Shown: one piece after another, positions 9,004 through 18,591 of the stretch
Numbering within the stretch: the stretch's first letter is position 1
How the letters are laid out: every line of letters starts with the position of its first letter
NCBI RefSeq assembly: GCF_018069755.1
Contig: NZ_JAGQDE010000015.1
Coordinates: 1 to 64,000 of the forward strand
DNA: 64,000 nucleotides
Direction of reading: 5' to 3'
Source of the DNA: Ideonella aquatica
GTDB lineage: Bacteria; Pseudomonadota; Gammaproteobacteria; Burkholderiales; Burkholderiaceae_C
Program-made: the position numbers and the translations under genes
The notes under the pieces: generated by a model
What the model was told of the DNA's origin: nothing
What the model saw: the letters and a program-made list of their open reading frames with translations, nothing else
Database searches by the model: none

Positions 9004-9964
9004 GGTCCAGGCTCTCCTGCACCGCACACACCGACAGGCCGTGCCAGCGCAGGCCCAGCAGTGAGCGCGTGTAGAACGGCCCGTCCTCGAGCTGCCGCAG
9101 GCGCTGCGGCACGCAGCCCGCGTCCTGGCGCACCTGCTGCGCCACGCCCCAGGCGCCGCGCGGCAGATCGGCGCTGGCCATCAGCGGCAGATGCTGCACC
9201 GGCTGGCCTTCACGCAGCTCCAGCGCCAGCGCGCGGGTCTGGCCGTCGCGCTCCACCGTGTCGTAGACCACCATGCAGCGCCGCTCATCCAGATGGGCGC
9301 GCGCCCAGTGCCAGTGCGAGAAGCCCTGCTCCAGCGGCTCGTTGCCGCGGTTGCAGTCCAGGTAGCCCTGGCCGCGCCAGTGCCAGCCGGGCGCGTCGAA
9401 GTCCACCTCGACATCGGCCAGCGGCGCCAGCGGCCACCACTGGTGGCGGCCGCCCGCGTCCAGATCGATCGGCGCGGTGGGACAGGGCCTCGGCCGCAAC
9501 CGCACCCGGCCGCGCAGGCGGCGCGGCCAGGGCACGGCCCATTCATGGATCTGCGCCTCCAGCACCTCGCCGTCCCAGTGCAGCGCGCTGGGCCCCACCT
9601 GCAGGTGATCGGGCCCGCGCTGCAGCTGCGTGGCGCCGCGCTCGGTCATCGCCCACAGCGGCCGGCCGTCGCGGTACAGCGCCACGTTGATCGCGCAGTG
9701 CGCCTGCGGATCGGCCAACCCGCGGGCCCGGGCGCGGGCGTAATAGGGTGAGAAGACGCTGCCGACGAAACCGATCAGCACCAGCGCATCACGGCGGTCG
9801 GCGCTCAGCGCGTCGAGGTACCACCAGGCATAGCCGCCGGGCGCGACAGGGTGATCGAAACCCGGGCCGAAGGCGCCCGCAGCATGGCCTGCGCCGCCAG
9901 CCAGCCTGAGGTGGCCGCCATCGGCAGCCCCGGCCCCGGGTGCACACTGCCCCCCGCCAACCAC
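8939..9964 (-). CDS. crtC: Acyclic carotenoid 1,2-hydratase (hydroxyneurosporene synthase)
   Basis: The clearly homologous part runs from AFGPGFDHPVAPGGYAWWYL to the C-terminus, with FVGSVFSPYYARAR and the FSHWHWARAHL / YDTVERDG segments typical of CrtC. It adds water across the terminal double bond of neurosporene or lycopene. The start is uncertain: no ATG or GTG lies near the first conserved residues, and the given GTG at 9964 lies inside crtD, making a 160-bp overlap. Translation may begin at a rare start codon about 75 bp further downstream. It is transcribed after crtD. Confidence 0.88.
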   Translation of the reverse strand: MVGGGQCAPGAGAADGGHLRLAGGAGHAAGAFGPGFDHPVAPGGYAWWYLDALSADRRDALVLIGFVGSVFSPYYARARARGLADPQAHCAINVALYRDGRPLWAMTERGATQLQRGPDHLQVGPSALHWDGEVLEAQIHEWAVPWPRRLRGRVRLRPRPCPTAPIDLDAGGRHQWWPLAPLADVEVDFDAPGWHWRGQGYLDCNRGNEPLEQGFSHWHWARAHLDERRCMVVYDTVERDGQTRALALELREGQPVQHLPLMASADLPRGAWGVAQQVRQDAGCVPQRLRQLEDGPFYTRSLLGLRWHGLSVCAVQESLDLRRFARPWVQAMLPFRMPRRA

Positions 9965-11370
9965 AGGCCCGGGATCCGGCTGGCCGAGCCCGGTCGGCGA
10001 AACGAGGCCTGCCAGCCGTGCGTCGCCCGGCCATACAGCGCTCCGCCCGTCCCCGGAAAGCGCGCCGCGAAGTCCGCGGGCGTCGTGCGCAGCACCGTCT
10101 CGGGCTGCCAGCGCAGGCGCAGGCCGCAGCGTCTCAGATGGGTCAGGCTGCGCAGTTCGCATGGTTCGATCTCCTGTGGGGACAGGCCCTGGCCGTCCGC
10201 CTGGGCGGGTGCATTGACCAGCCAGAACATCCGCTCCAGGCCCTCGGGCGGCGGCGCGGTGTCGTCGCGGTCGGGGGCACAGAGGTAGACGGTGGGACGA
10301 CGCGGCAGGCGGCCGGCGCCAAAGATGTCGGCAAACTCGCTCGCGCCGTCGCTGCTGAAGAACACGGTGTGGTGGGCCAGCGCCAGGCCCTGGGCCTCGG
10401 CCAGCGCGGTCCAGGTGAGCGCCGACAACGAGCGCGGCGCGGTGGCGGCGTCGGACGGTGTGGCGGCGCGCGCGGACTCGCCCGCCAGGCCGCGGGCCAG
10501 CGCGGCCGCGTCGCCGTTCCACAGCACCTGATCGGCGCGCAGGCACTCGCCATCGGCCAGACGCACGCCGCCGATGCGACCACCCTCGATCAGCAACTCG
10601 CTGACATGCGCACCGGTGCGCAGCACGGCGCCGCGGGCTGCGGCCACCTCGGCCAGCGCCTGGGCCAGGCGCTGCATGCCGCCGGGGATGCGCCACACGC
10701 CGGCGCGCTCGGCCTGCGCCACCAGCATCAGCGTGGCCGGCGCGGCAAAGGGCGACGCACCGCAGTAGGTGGCGTAGCGGCCGAAGAGCTGGCGCAGCCG
10801 CGGGTCGCGGAACTGCTGCGCCAGCGTGTCCATCAGCGTGGCAAAGGGCGCGATGCCGGCCAGCGCCGCCAGCCCCGGCAGGCCCTGGGCGCGCCAGCTG
10901 CGCCAGGCCAGGCTCCAGGGCGTGGGCCGCGGCGCGCGCATGTGGGTGTGCTCCAGCGCGCGGAAAATGCGCTCGGCGCGCGTGCAGAAGGCCTGGTAGC
11001 GGCGCGCTTCGTCGGGCCCGGCGAAGGCACCGATCGCGTCCACCGTCTGGCGCGCATCGGCCAGCAGGTCCAGCGTGTCGCCGCCGCGCCAGACGTGGCG
11101 CGCCAGCACCGGCAGCGGCCGGGTGGGCACCCGCGCGTCGAAGGATTCGCCCAGCTCGGCGAACAGCGCCTCGAACCAGGGCTTGAGCGTGAACACCGTC
11201 GGGCCCGCGTCCACCCAGGCCGCTCCCGCCGCCTGGCTGCGCAGCTTGCCGCCCCAGTGCGCGGCGCGCTCCAGCACGGTGACGGCTCGGCCCGCGTGGG
11301 CCAGCCGCGCCGCGGCCACCAGGCCGCCGATGCCGCCGCCGACCACGATCACCCGGTCCTCGCCCGCCAT
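9805..11370 (-). CDS. crtD: Methoxyneurosporene / hydroxyneurosporene dehydrogenase
   Basis: 521 residues of the CrtI-like family with FAD motif VIVVGGGIGGLVAAARL at the N-terminus, WVDAGPTVFT, and C-terminal GLWLAGGSVHPGPGLPMA. The last ~20 residues extend beyond the family signature into the region shared with crtC. CrtD introduces the 3,4 double bond in hydroxylated or methoxylated neurosporene/lycopene derivatives on the way to spheroidene or spirilloxanthin. It is divergent from crtE, with two PpsR boxes between them. Assignment as CrtD rather than a second CrtI is based on context beside crtC and on sequence type. Confidence 0.92.
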   Translation of the reverse strand: MAGEDRVIVVGGGIGGLVAAARLAHAGRAVTVLERAAHWGGKLRSQAAGAAWVDAGPTVFTLKPWFEALFAELGESFDARVPTRPLPVLARHVWRGGDTLDLLADARQTVDAIGAFAGPDEARRYQAFCTRAERIFRALEHTHMRAPRPTPWSLAWRSWRAQGLPGLAALAGIAPFATLMDTLAQQFRDPRLRQLFGRYATYCGASPFAAPATLMLVAQAERAGVWRIPGGMQRLAQALAEVAAARGAVLRTGAHVSELLIEGGRIGGVRLADGECLRADQVLWNGDAAALARGLAGESARAATPSDAATAPRSLSALTWTALAEAQGLALAHHTVFFSSDGASEFADIFGAGRLPRRPTVYLCAPDRDDTAPPPEGLERMFWLVNAPAQADGQGLSPQEIEPCELRSLTHLRRCGLRLRWQPETVLRTTPADFAARFPGTGGALYGRATHGWQASFRRPGSASRIPGLWLAGGSVHPGPGLPMAATSGWLAAQAMLRAPSARVSITLSRPAAMPGGTSTR

Positions 11371-11408
11371 GGTCTTCAGGCCCGGCGGCGACCGTGGGGG
11401 GTCGTCAG

Positions 11409-11451
11409 TGTGTATTGACGTTGACAGCTCATGTGTCTATTCTGCTTGACA
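11409..11451. promoter_or_regulatory. Two perfect PpsR/CrtJ operators between crtD and crtE
   Basis: Two exact TGT-N12-ACA boxes, TGTGTATTGACGTTGACA (11409-11426) and TGTCTATTCTGCTTGACA (11434-11451), start 25 bp apart and leave a 7-bp gap. They sit in the only spacer between the divergent crtD and crtE and could control both. The spacing fits the cooperative paired sites known for CrtJ. Confidence 0.85.
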
Positions 11452-11521
11452 CTTGATGCTGTTGACAACCGCGTCAGGCCGGCCGCTCCTCGGTCGGCCG
11501 GGCGTCACACCGGGGAGCCTG

Positions 11522-12403
11522 ATGGACATTCGCAACCGGATCGAGGCCTCGCTGCAGCGGGCCCTGGAAGGCGCCCTGGTCGACGACGCGCCGCCGCGCC
11601 TGGCGGCTGCCGTGCGGCACGCGGTGTGGCCGGGCGGCGCCCGCGTGCGGCCGCGCCTGTGCCTGGCCGTGGCGCTGGCCTGCGGCGACGACGACCCGCT
11701 GCTGGCCGACGCGGCCGCCGCAGCGATCGAGCTGCTGCACTGCGCCTCGCTGGTCCACGACGACCTGCCCTGCTTTGACAACGCCCGCCTGCGGCGCGGC
11801 CGCCCCTCGGTGCACGCCGCCTATGGCGAGCGGCTGGCGGTGCTCAGCGGCGACGCGCTGATCGTGCTGGCATTGCAAGGCCTGGGCGCGGTGGGTGCAC
11901 GCGCGCCGCAACGCCAGCCCGCGGTGTGGGCGGCGGTGACACGCGGCATCAGCATGCCCCACGGCATCGTCGCCGGTCAGGCCCAGGAGTGCGAGCCGCA
12001 GGTGGTGCTGAGCGACTACCAGCGCGCCAAGACCGGCGCCCTCTTCGTGGCGGCCACCGTGGCCGGGGCCGAGGCCGCGGGCGTGCCGGGCGCCCCCTGG
12101 CGCGCGCTGGGCGCCTGCCTGGGCGAGGCCTACCAGGTGGCCGACGACATCCGCGACGTGGTCTCTGACCCCCAGGCCCTGGGCAAGCCGGTGGGCCAGG
12201 ACGAGATGCACGACCGCCCCAGCTCGGCCCGCATGCACGGCCTGCTGGATGCGACGCGGCACTTCGCCGAGCTGCTCGACGAGGCCGCCGCGTCCATCCC
12301 CGCCTGCCCGGGCCGCCATCACCTGCAGGCCCTGGTGCGCGCCGAGGGCGAGCGCCTGGTGCCCACCGCGTTGTGCGCCGATCTGCTGCGCCAGGCGGCC
12401 TGA
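11522..12403 (+). CDS. crtE: Geranylgeranyl diphosphate synthase
   Basis: 293 residues of the trans-isoprenyl diphosphate synthase family. The first Asp-rich motif is HDDLPCFDNARLRRGRPS near residue 80, with the DDx4D spacing usual in bacterial short-chain synthases, and the second is DDIRDVVSD near residue 210. It makes the C20 precursor used for phytoene and for the phytyl/geranylgeranyl tail of bacteriochlorophyll. It is followed without a gap by crtF and is preceded by paired PpsR boxes. Confidence 0.94.
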   Translation: MDIRNRIEASLQRALEGALVDDAPPRLAAAVRHAVWPGGARVRPRLCLAVALACGDDDPLLADAAAAAIELLHCASLVHDDLPCFDNARLRRGRPSVHAAYGERLAVLSGDALIVLALQGLGAVGARAPQRQPAVWAAVTRGISMPHGIVAGQAQECEPQVVLSDYQRAKTGALFVAATVAGAEAAGVPGAPWRALGACLGEAYQVADDIRDVVSDPQALGKPVGQDEMHDRPSSARMHGLLDATRHFAELLDEAAASIPACPGRHHLQALVRAEGERLVPTALCADLLRQAA

Positions 12404-12417
12404 GCGCCGCCACCACG

Positions 12418-13560
12418 GTGGCCCCCTGGCGCGACCGCTGGTCGCTCTGGCGTGACCGCCTGCTGGCCAGTCCGCGCTTTCGCCAATGGGCGGCCGGCTT
12501 TCCGCTGACGCGCTGGGTGGCGCACCGCCGCGCGCAGTCGCTGTTTGACCTGGTGGCCGGCTTCGTCTATTCGCAGGTGCTGCTGGCCTGTGTGCAGCTG
12601 CGCCTGTTCGACCACCTGGCCGACGGCCCGCTGACGGTGTCCGCGCTGCAGCCGCGCCTGGGGCTGGACGCCGCCGCCACGCTGCGCCTGCTGCAGGCGG
12701 CGCAAGCGCTGCAACTGGTGGAGGCACGCCATGGCGGCCGCTGGGGCCTGGGCCCGCTGGGCGCGGTGATGGCCGGCGACCGCGCGATCAGCGCGATGGT
12801 CGAACACCACGGCGCGCTCTACGCCGACCTGGCCGATCCGGTGGCGCTGCTGCGCGGCCAGGCCCGCGACAGCCACCTGGCGGCCTTCTGGCCCTACGCC
12901 ACCACCAGCGCGCCAGGCCAGCTGGGCGACGCCGACGTGGGCGCCTACAGCGAACTGATGAGCGCCTCGCAGCCGCTGGTGGCCGAGCAGGTGCTGGACG
13001 CCGTGGACCTGCGGCGCTTTGCCTGCCTGATGGACGTGGGGGGTGGCCAGGGGCGATTCCTGATCGAGGCCGGCCGGCGCGCCCCATCGCTGGCGTTGCG
13101 CCTGCTGGACCTGCCAGCGGTGGTTGAGCGCGCGCAGCGCCAGCCCGAGTGGCAGGCGCTGGGCGCGCGCGCCAGCGTGCATGGCGCCGACTTCCTGCGC
13201 CAGCCGCTGCCCGGCGGGGCCGACATCGTCTCGCTGGTGCGCGTGGTGCACGACCACGATGACGAAGCTGCACAGGCGCTGTTGCGCGCCGTCCACGCCG
13301 CGCTGCCGCCGGAGGGCCGATTGCTGCTGGCCGAGCCGATGGCCGACACGCCCGGCGCCGCCCGCATGGGCGACGCCTACTTCGGCTTCTACCTGCTGGC
13401 CATGCGCAGCGGCCGACCGCGCAGCGCCGCGCAGTTGGCCGCGATGCTGCAGGCCGCTGGCTTCCAGGCGCCGCATGAACACGCCACGCGCCAGCCGCTG
13501 CAGACGCGGGTCCTGATGGCGCTCAAGCCGGTCGCCAACGTCCCCGGCGCCCGGGCGTAA
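12418..13560 (+). CDS. crtF: Demethylspheroidene O-methyltransferase
   Basis: About 380 residues of a class I SAM-dependent O-methyltransferase. An N-terminal winged-helix dimerisation part (LFDHLADGPLTVSAL) precedes the SAM site LMDVGGGQGRFLIE near residue 205 and the catalytic-region motif VRVVHDHDDEAA. It methylates the tertiary hydroxyl left by CrtC, giving the methoxy carotenoids of spheroidene or spirilloxanthin type. The start is not clear: GTG at 12418, GTG at 12373 (inside crtE) or a CTG overlapping the crtE stop are possible; none has a good ribosome site. Confidence 0.92.
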   Translation: MAPWRDRWSLWRDRLLASPRFRQWAAGFPLTRWVAHRRAQSLFDLVAGFVYSQVLLACVQLRLFDHLADGPLTVSALQPRLGLDAAATLRLLQAAQALQLVEARHGGRWGLGPLGAVMAGDRAISAMVEHHGALYADLADPVALLRGQARDSHLAAFWPYATTSAPGQLGDADVGAYSELMSASQPLVAEQVLDAVDLRRFACLMDVGGGQGRFLIEAGRRAPSLALRLLDLPAVVERAQRQPEWQALGARASVHGADFLRQPLPGGADIVSLVRVVHDHDDEAAQALLRAVHAALPPEGRLLLAEPMADTPGAARMGDAYFGFYLLAMRSGRPRSAAQLAAMLQAAGFQAPHEHATRQPLQTRVLMALKPVANVPGARA

Positions 13561-13581
13561 ATCACCCTTGACAACTCGACA

Positions 13582-13624
13582 TGTCAGCGTACAGTGACAC
13601 TCAACATGTCAATTTCTACTGACA
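13582..13624 (+). promoter_or_regulatory. Two perfect PpsR/CrtJ operators at the start of bchC
   Basis: Boxes TGTCAGCGTACAGTGACA (13582-13599) and TGTCAATTTCTACTGACA (13607-13624) both fit TGT-N12-ACA exactly and start 25 bp apart. The second begins within the bchC start codon. Paired CrtJ sites at bchC are well known in Rhodobacter. These boxes would control the bchCXYZ-puf transcript, as no box is seen directly before pufB. Confidence 0.87.
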
Positions 13625-14571
13625 CCTTGGCCGTTGTCCTCGCCTCGCCCGAGCACCTGCAGCTCGAGCGCCTGGCCCTGTCGCCGCGCGGCGAGGACGA
13701 CCTGCTGGTCGAGGTGGAATGGAGCGGCATTTCCACCGGCACCGAGCGCCTGCTGTGGAGCGGCCGCATGCCGCCCTTCCCCGGCATGGGCTATCCGCTG
13801 GTGCCGGGCTATGAGTCGGTGGGCCGCGTGGCCGAAGCTGCCGCCAACAGCGCCTTCCGCCCCGGTGACCGCGTCTTCGTGCCCGGTGCCAACTGCTTCG
13901 GCCCGGTGCGCGGCCTGTTCGGTGGCGCCGCGCGCCGCCTGGTGGTGCCGGCGCGCCGCGTGGTGGCCGTGGACGAGGCCCTGGGCGAAGACGCCGTGCT
14001 GATGGCCCTGGCCGCCACCGCCTACCACGCGGTGGCCCGCGGCGGCCACTGCGAGCACCCCGAGCCGCCCGAACTGATCGTCGGCCACGGCGTGCTGGGC
14101 CGCCTGCTGGCGCGCCTGAACGTGGCCGCCGGCTGCACCAACACGGTCGTCTGGGAAACCGACGCCCGCCGTCAGGACGGCGCCCGCGGCTACACCGTGC
14201 TGCACCCGGATGACGACCCGCGGCGCGACTACAAGAGCGTCTGCGACGTCAGCGGTGATGCGGCGATGCTGGACGTGCTGATGCAGCGCCTGGCCCCCGG
14301 CGGCGAGATCGTGCTGGCCGGCTTCTACCCGGACCGCGTGTCCTTCGCCTTCCCGCCCGCGTTCATGCGCGAGGCGCGCATCCGCGTGGCGGCCGAATGG
14401 CAGCGCCCCGACCTGCTGGCGGTGAAGGCGCTGATCGAGTCCGGCGTGCTGCCGCTCGACGGCCTGGTCACCCACCACTGCGAGGCCACCGAGGCCGACC
14501 AGGCCTACCGCACCGCCTTTGGCGACGCAGCCTGCCTGAAGATGATCCTGGACTGGAGACACAGCGCATGA
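13606..14571 (+). CDS. bchC: Bacteriochlorophyllide a dehydrogenase
   Basis: 321 residues of the zinc-type alcohol dehydrogenase superfamily: SGISTGTERLLWSG near residue 40, PLVPGYESVG near residue 65, and a nucleotide-binding part around ELIVGHGVLGRLLARL. BchC oxidises the 3-hydroxyethyl group of 3-hydroxyethyl bacteriochlorophyllide to the 3-acetyl of bacteriochlorophyllide a. ATG at 13606 is chosen because homology starts there; a GTG 12 bp upstream is in frame. It overlaps bchX by the ATGA junction. Confidence 0.95.
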   Translation: MSISTDTLAVVLASPEHLQLERLALSPRGEDDLLVEVEWSGISTGTERLLWSGRMPPFPGMGYPLVPGYESVGRVAEAAANSAFRPGDRVFVPGANCFGPVRGLFGGAARRLVVPARRVVAVDEALGEDAVLMALAATAYHAVARGGHCEHPEPPELIVGHGVLGRLLARLNVAAGCTNTVVWETDARRQDGARGYTVLHPDDDPRRDYKSVCDVSGDAAMLDVLMQRLAPGGEIVLAGFYPDRVSFAFPPAFMREARIRVAAEWQRPDLLAVKALIESGVLPLDGLVTHHCEATEADQAYRTAFGDAACLKMILDWRHSA

Positions 14572-15575
14572 ACTCTCCCACCGAGGTGCCTGTGCAGGTG
14601 CTGCGAGATCTCCAGCTGCGCGCCGAGGCCGCGATCGAGCCCGACGCCCCGTCCACCGGCCCGGTCAAGCAGGGCACGCAGATCATCGCGATCTACGGCA
14701 AGGGCGGCATCGGCAAGAGCTTCACGCTGGCCAACCTCAGCTACATGATGGCCCAGCAGGGCCGGCGCGTGCTGCTGATCGGCTGCGACCCCAAGAGCGA
14801 CACCACCAGCCTGCTGTTCGGCGGCAAGGCCACGCCCACCATCATCGAGACCAGCAGCCGCCGCAAGGCCGCTGGCGAGGCGGTGGCGATCGGCGATGTC
14901 TGCTTCAAGCGCGACGGCGTCTACGCGATGGAGCTGGGCGGCCCCGAGGTCGGCCGCGGCTGCGGCGGGCGCGGCATCATCCACGGCTTCGAGACGCTGG
15001 AGAAGCTCGGCTTCCACGACTGGGGCTTCGACTACGTGCTGCTCGACTTCCTGGGCGACGTGGTCTGCGGCGGCTTCGGCCTGCCGATCGCCCGCGACCT
15101 GTGCCAGAAGGTCATCGTCGTCGGCTCGAACGACCTGCAAAGCCTGTACGTGGCCAACAACGTCTGCTCGGCGGTCGAGTACTTCCGCAAGCTCGGCGGC
15201 AACGTCGGCGTGGCCGGCCTGGTGGTCAACAAGGACGACGGCACCGGCGAGGCCCAGGCCTTTGCCGCACAGGCCGGCATCCCAGTGCTGGCCAGCATTC
15301 CCGCGCACGAGGACATCCGCCGCAAGAGCGCCGCCTACGAGATCATCGGCCGCCCCGACGGCGCCTGGGGTCCGCTGTTCGGCCAGCTGGCCGACGCCGT
15401 GGCCGAGGCCCCGCCGCAGCAGCCCCGCCCGCTCAGCCAGGACGGCCTGCTGGCGCTGTTCTCGGGCAGCGCGGTCGGCCGCGACGTGGTGCTGCAGCCG
15501 GCCACCGACGCCGACATGATGGGCCGCGCCGTGGTGGCCAAGCCCTCGCTGGAGGTGGTCTACGACCCCGAGTGA
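14568..15575 (+). CDS. bchX: Chlorophyllide a reductase iron protein subunit X
   Basis: 335 residues, NifH-like. The P-loop is [12 protein letters not shown] near residue 44, the switch region CDPKSDTT follows, and the two Cys expected to bridge a [4Fe-4S] cluster lie in GRGCGGRG and GDVVCGGFG. BchX is the ATP-dependent electron donor of the chlorophyllide reductase BchXYZ, which reduces ring B of chlorin to bacteriochlorin. It starts inside the bchC stop (ATGA), and bchY follows after 7 bp. Confidence 0.97.
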   Translation: MNSPTEVPVQVLRDLQLRAEAAIEPDAPSTGPVKQGTQIIAIYGKGGIGKSFTLANLSYMMAQQGRRVLLIGCDPKSDTTSLLFGGKATPTIIETSSRRKAAGEAVAIGDVCFKRDGVYAMELGGPEVGRGCGGRGIIHGFETLEKLGFHDWGFDYVLLDFLGDVVCGGFGLPIARDLCQKVIVVGSNDLQSLYVANNVCSAVEYFRKLGGNVGVAGLVVNKDDGTGEAQAFAAQAGIPVLASIPAHEDIRRKSAAYEIIGRPDGAWGPLFGQLADAVAEAPPQQPRPLSQDGLLALFSGSAVGRDVVLQPATDADMMGRAVVAKPSLEVVYDPE

Positions 15576-15582
15576 GCCAGCG

Positions 15583-17109
15583 ATGACCGTGTCCACCCTG
15601 CCCCTGCACGACGGCGCCCCCGAGGCGCTGGGCTGCCACGCCTCGGCCGAACAGGTCGCGGCGCTGGCCCAGCAGCTGCCCGAGTCCACCGCCGACACGC
15701 TGGCGCGCTACGCCCGCGACTACCCGCAGGGCCCGCACGACCAGCCGCAAAGCATGTGCCCGGCCTTCGGCTCGCTGCGCGTGGGCCTGCGCATGCGCCG
15801 CGTGGCCACCGTGCTGTCGGGCTCGGCCTGCTGCGTCTACGGCCTGAGCTTCACCTCGCACTTCTACGGCGCGCGCCGCAGCGTGGGCTACGTGCCCTTC
15901 AACAGCGAGACCCTGGTCACCGGCAAGCTCTTCGAGGACATCCGCGAGGCGGTCTTTGGCCTGGCTGACCCCGAGAAGGTCGACGCGGTGGTGGTGATCA
16001 ACCTGTGCGTGCCCACCGCCAGCGGCGTGCCGCTGCAGCTGCTGCCCCGGCAGATCGACGGCGTGCGCGTGATCGGCATCGACGTGCCCGGCTTCGGCGT
16101 GCCCACCCATGCCGAGGCCAAGGACGTGCTGGCCGGCGCGATGCTGCGCTATGCCCGCGCCGAGGCCGAGTCCGGCCCGGTGCAGGCCCCGCGCGGCGGC
16201 CGCGCCGAGCGACCCAGCGTGGCCTTCCTGGGCGAGATGTTCCCGGCCGACCCGGTGGTGCTGGGCGCGCTGCTTGATCCGCTGGGCCTGGCCGCCGGCC
16301 CGGTGGTGCCCACCCGCGAATGGCGCGAGCTGTACGCGGCGCTGGACGCCAGCGTGGTGGCCGCGATCCACCCCTTCTACACCGCCAGCGTGCGCGAGTT
16401 CCAGGCCGCTGGCCGGCCCATCGTCGGCTCGGCGCCCGTGGGTGCCGAGGGCACCGACGCCTGGCTGCAGGCCATCGGGCGCAGCGCCAACGTGCCGCAG
16501 GCGATGATCGACGCCGCCCGCAACCGCTTCGTGCCCGCGGTGCGCGGCGCGCTGGCGGCGCAGCCGATCCGCGGCCGGCTGACGCTCAGCGGCTACGAAG
16601 GCTCGGAGCTGCTGGTGGCCCGGCTGCTGGTGGAGAGCGGCGCCGACCTGCGCTACTGCGGCACCGCCGCCCCCGCCACGCCCTGGAACGCCGAGGACCG
16701 CGCCTGGCTGGCCGCGCACGGCGTGCATGTGCAGTGCCGCGCCTCGCTGGAGCAGGACCTGGCCGCGATGCGCGCCTTCAAGCCCGACCTGGCGATCGGC
16801 ACCACGCCGCTGGTGCAGGCGGCCAAGCAGGCCCGCACACCAGCGCTGTACTTCACCAACCTGATCTCGGCGCGGCCGCTGATGGGCCCGGCCGGTGCCG
16901 GCTCGCTGGCCACGGTGATCAACGCCGCGATCGCCAACCGCGCGCGCTTCGAGGCGATGGACGATTTCTTCGGCGCCTCGGGTGTCGGCCAGGGCGACCG
17001 CAGCGGCGTCTGGCAGCAGGCGCCGCAGGAGCGGCCGGCCTTCCGCGCCGACTTCCGTCGCCGCGTCATCAAGATCCAGCAGGCGGCGAACGCGCCGGTG
17101 GGGGTGTAG
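15583..17109 (+). CDS. bchY: Chlorophyllide a reductase subunit Y
   Basis: 508 residues related to the nitrogenase MoFe-protein family. QSMCPAFGSLRVG, GSACCVYGLSF and VVINLCVPTASG contain the conserved Cys positions of BchY. It forms with BchZ the catalytic heterotetramer of the chlorophyllide reductase that accepts electrons from BchX. The gene sits in the bchCXYZ operon; bchZ begins three bases after its stop. Confidence 0.96.
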   Translation: MTVSTLPLHDGAPEALGCHASAEQVAALAQQLPESTADTLARYARDYPQGPHDQPQSMCPAFGSLRVGLRMRRVATVLSGSACCVYGLSFTSHFYGARRSVGYVPFNSETLVTGKLFEDIREAVFGLADPEKVDAVVVINLCVPTASGVPLQLLPRQIDGVRVIGIDVPGFGVPTHAEAKDVLAGAMLRYARAEAESGPVQAPRGGRAERPSVAFLGEMFPADPVVLGALLDPLGLAAGPVVPTREWRELYAALDASVVAAIHPFYTASVREFQAAGRPIVGSAPVGAEGTDAWLQAIGRSANVPQAMIDAARNRFVPAVRGALAAQPIRGRLTLSGYEGSELLVARLLVESGADLRYCGTAAPATPWNAEDRAWLAAHGVHVQCRASLEQDLAAMRAFKPDLAIGTTPLVQAAKQARTPALYFTNLISARPLMGPAGAGSLATVINAAIANRARFEAMDDFFGASGVGQGDRSGVWQQAPQERPAFRADFRRRVIKIQQAANAPVGV

Positions 17110-17112
17110 ACC

Positions 17113-18591
17113 ATGCTGGTGCTGGACCATGACCGGGCAGGCGGCTACTGGGGCGCGGTGTACGTGTTCACCGCGATCAAGGGCCTGCAGGTGGTGATCG
17201 ACGGCCCGGTGGGCTGCGAGAACCTGCCGGTCACCAGCGTGCTGCACTACACCGACGCGCTGCCACCGCACGAGCTGCCGATCGTCGTCACCGGCCTGGC
17301 CGAAGAGCAACTGGGCCGCGAAGGCACCGAGGGCGCGATGCGCCGCGCCCACCGCGCCCTGGACCCCGACCTGCCCGCGGTGGTGGTGACCGGCTCGATC
17401 GCCGAGATGATCGGCGGCGGCGTCACCCCCGAAGGCACCGGCCTGCTGCGCTTCCTGCCACGCACGATCGACGAAGACCAGTGGCAGTGCGCCAACCGCG
17501 CGATGAGCTGGCTGTGGACGCAGTACGGCAGCAAGCGCATCCGGGCCGCGACGCCCGCGGCCGAGCGACCCGCCGGCCAGCGCCCCAAGGTCAACCTGAT
17601 CGGCCCGAGCTACGGCGTCTTCAACGGCCCGAGTGATCTGGCCGAGATCCGCCGCCTGGTCGAGGGCATCGGCGCCGAGGTGAACCTCAGCTTCCCGCTG
17701 GGCAGCCACCTGGAAGACGTGCCGCGCCTGGCCGAGGCCGACGCCAACGTCTGCCTGTACCGCGAGTTCGGCGCCGCGCTGTGCGAGCAGCTGGAGCGGC
17801 CCTGGCTGCATGCGCCGATCGGTGTGCACAGCACCACCCGCTTCCTGCGCACGCTGGGCGAGATGCTGGGCCTGGACCCCGAGCCCTTCATCGAGCAGGA
17901 AAAGCACACCACGCTCAAGCCGGTGTGGGACCTGTGGCGCTCGGTGACGCAGGATTTCTTCGCCACCGCCAGCTTCGCGGTGGTGGCCGGCGCCACCTAC
18001 ACCCGCGGCCTGCAGCGCTACCTGGGCGAGGAGCTGGGCCTGCCCTGCCAGTTCGCGGTGCCGCGCGTGCCGGGCGCCAAGACCGACAACGCCGAGGTGC
18101 GCCGCCTCACGCACAGCCGCACGCCGCTGGTGATGTTCGGCTCCTTCAACGAGCGCATGTACCTGGCCGAGCTGGCCGGCGGCCATGGTCCGCGGCCCAG
18201 CTACATCCCTGCCTCGTTCCCCGGCGCCATCATCCGCCGCGCCACCGGCACGCCCTTCATGGGCTATGCCGGCGCCACCTATGTGCTGCAGGAGGTCTGC
18301 AACGCCTTCTTCGACGCGCTGTTTCATGTGCTGCCGCTGGCCTCGGCGCTGGATGCGGTCGAGCCCACGCCCGCCCGTCTGGCGCCCGAGCGCCCGCGCG
18401 CCTGGGACGACGAGGCGCAGCGCCTGCTCGACGAGCTGGTGCGCGCGCAGCCGGTGCTGGTGCAGATCTCGGCCGCCAAGCGCCTGCGCGACCGTGCCGA
18501 GCACGAGGCCCAGCAGGCCGGCGAAGACCGTGTCACCGCCGAGCGCATGGCGCGCGTGCGAGACACCCTGACCACGGGAGTGCCGGCATGA
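17113..18591 (+). CDS. bchZ: Chlorophyllide a reductase subunit Z
   Basis: 492 residues, nitrogenase-component-like. The N-terminus [18 protein letters not shown] and the segment [18 protein letters not shown] with its conserved Cys are characteristic of Bch[15 protein letters not shown] follows. With BchY it forms the catalytic part of the enzyme that makes the bacteriochlorin ring. The stop codon overlaps a 42-codon frame of doubtful reality that runs into pufB, so the puf genes are likely read through from the bch promoter. Confidence 0.96.
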   Translation: MLVLDHDRAGGYWGAVYVFTAIKGLQVVIDGPVGCENLPVTSVLHYTDALPPHELPIVVTGLAEEQLGREGTEGAMRRAHRALDPDLPAVVVTGSIAEMIGGGVTPEGTGLLRFLPRTIDEDQWQCANRAMSWLWTQYGSKRIRAATPAAERPAGQRPKVNLIGPSYGVFNGPSDLAEIRRLVEGIGAEVNLSFPLGSHLEDVPRLAEADANVCLYREFGAALCEQLERPWLHAPIGVHSTTRFLRTLGEMLGLDPEPFIEQEKHTTLKPVWDLWRSVTQDFFATASFAVVAGATYTRGLQRYLGEELGLPCQFAVPRVPGAKTDNAEVRRLTHSRTPLVMFGSFNERMYLAELAGGHGPRPSYIPASFPGAIIRRATGTPFMGYAGATYVLQEVCNAFFDALFHVLPLASALDAVEPTPARLAPERPRAWDDEAQRLLDELVRAQPVLVQISAAKRLRDRAEHEAQQAGEDRVTAERMARVRDTLTTGVPA

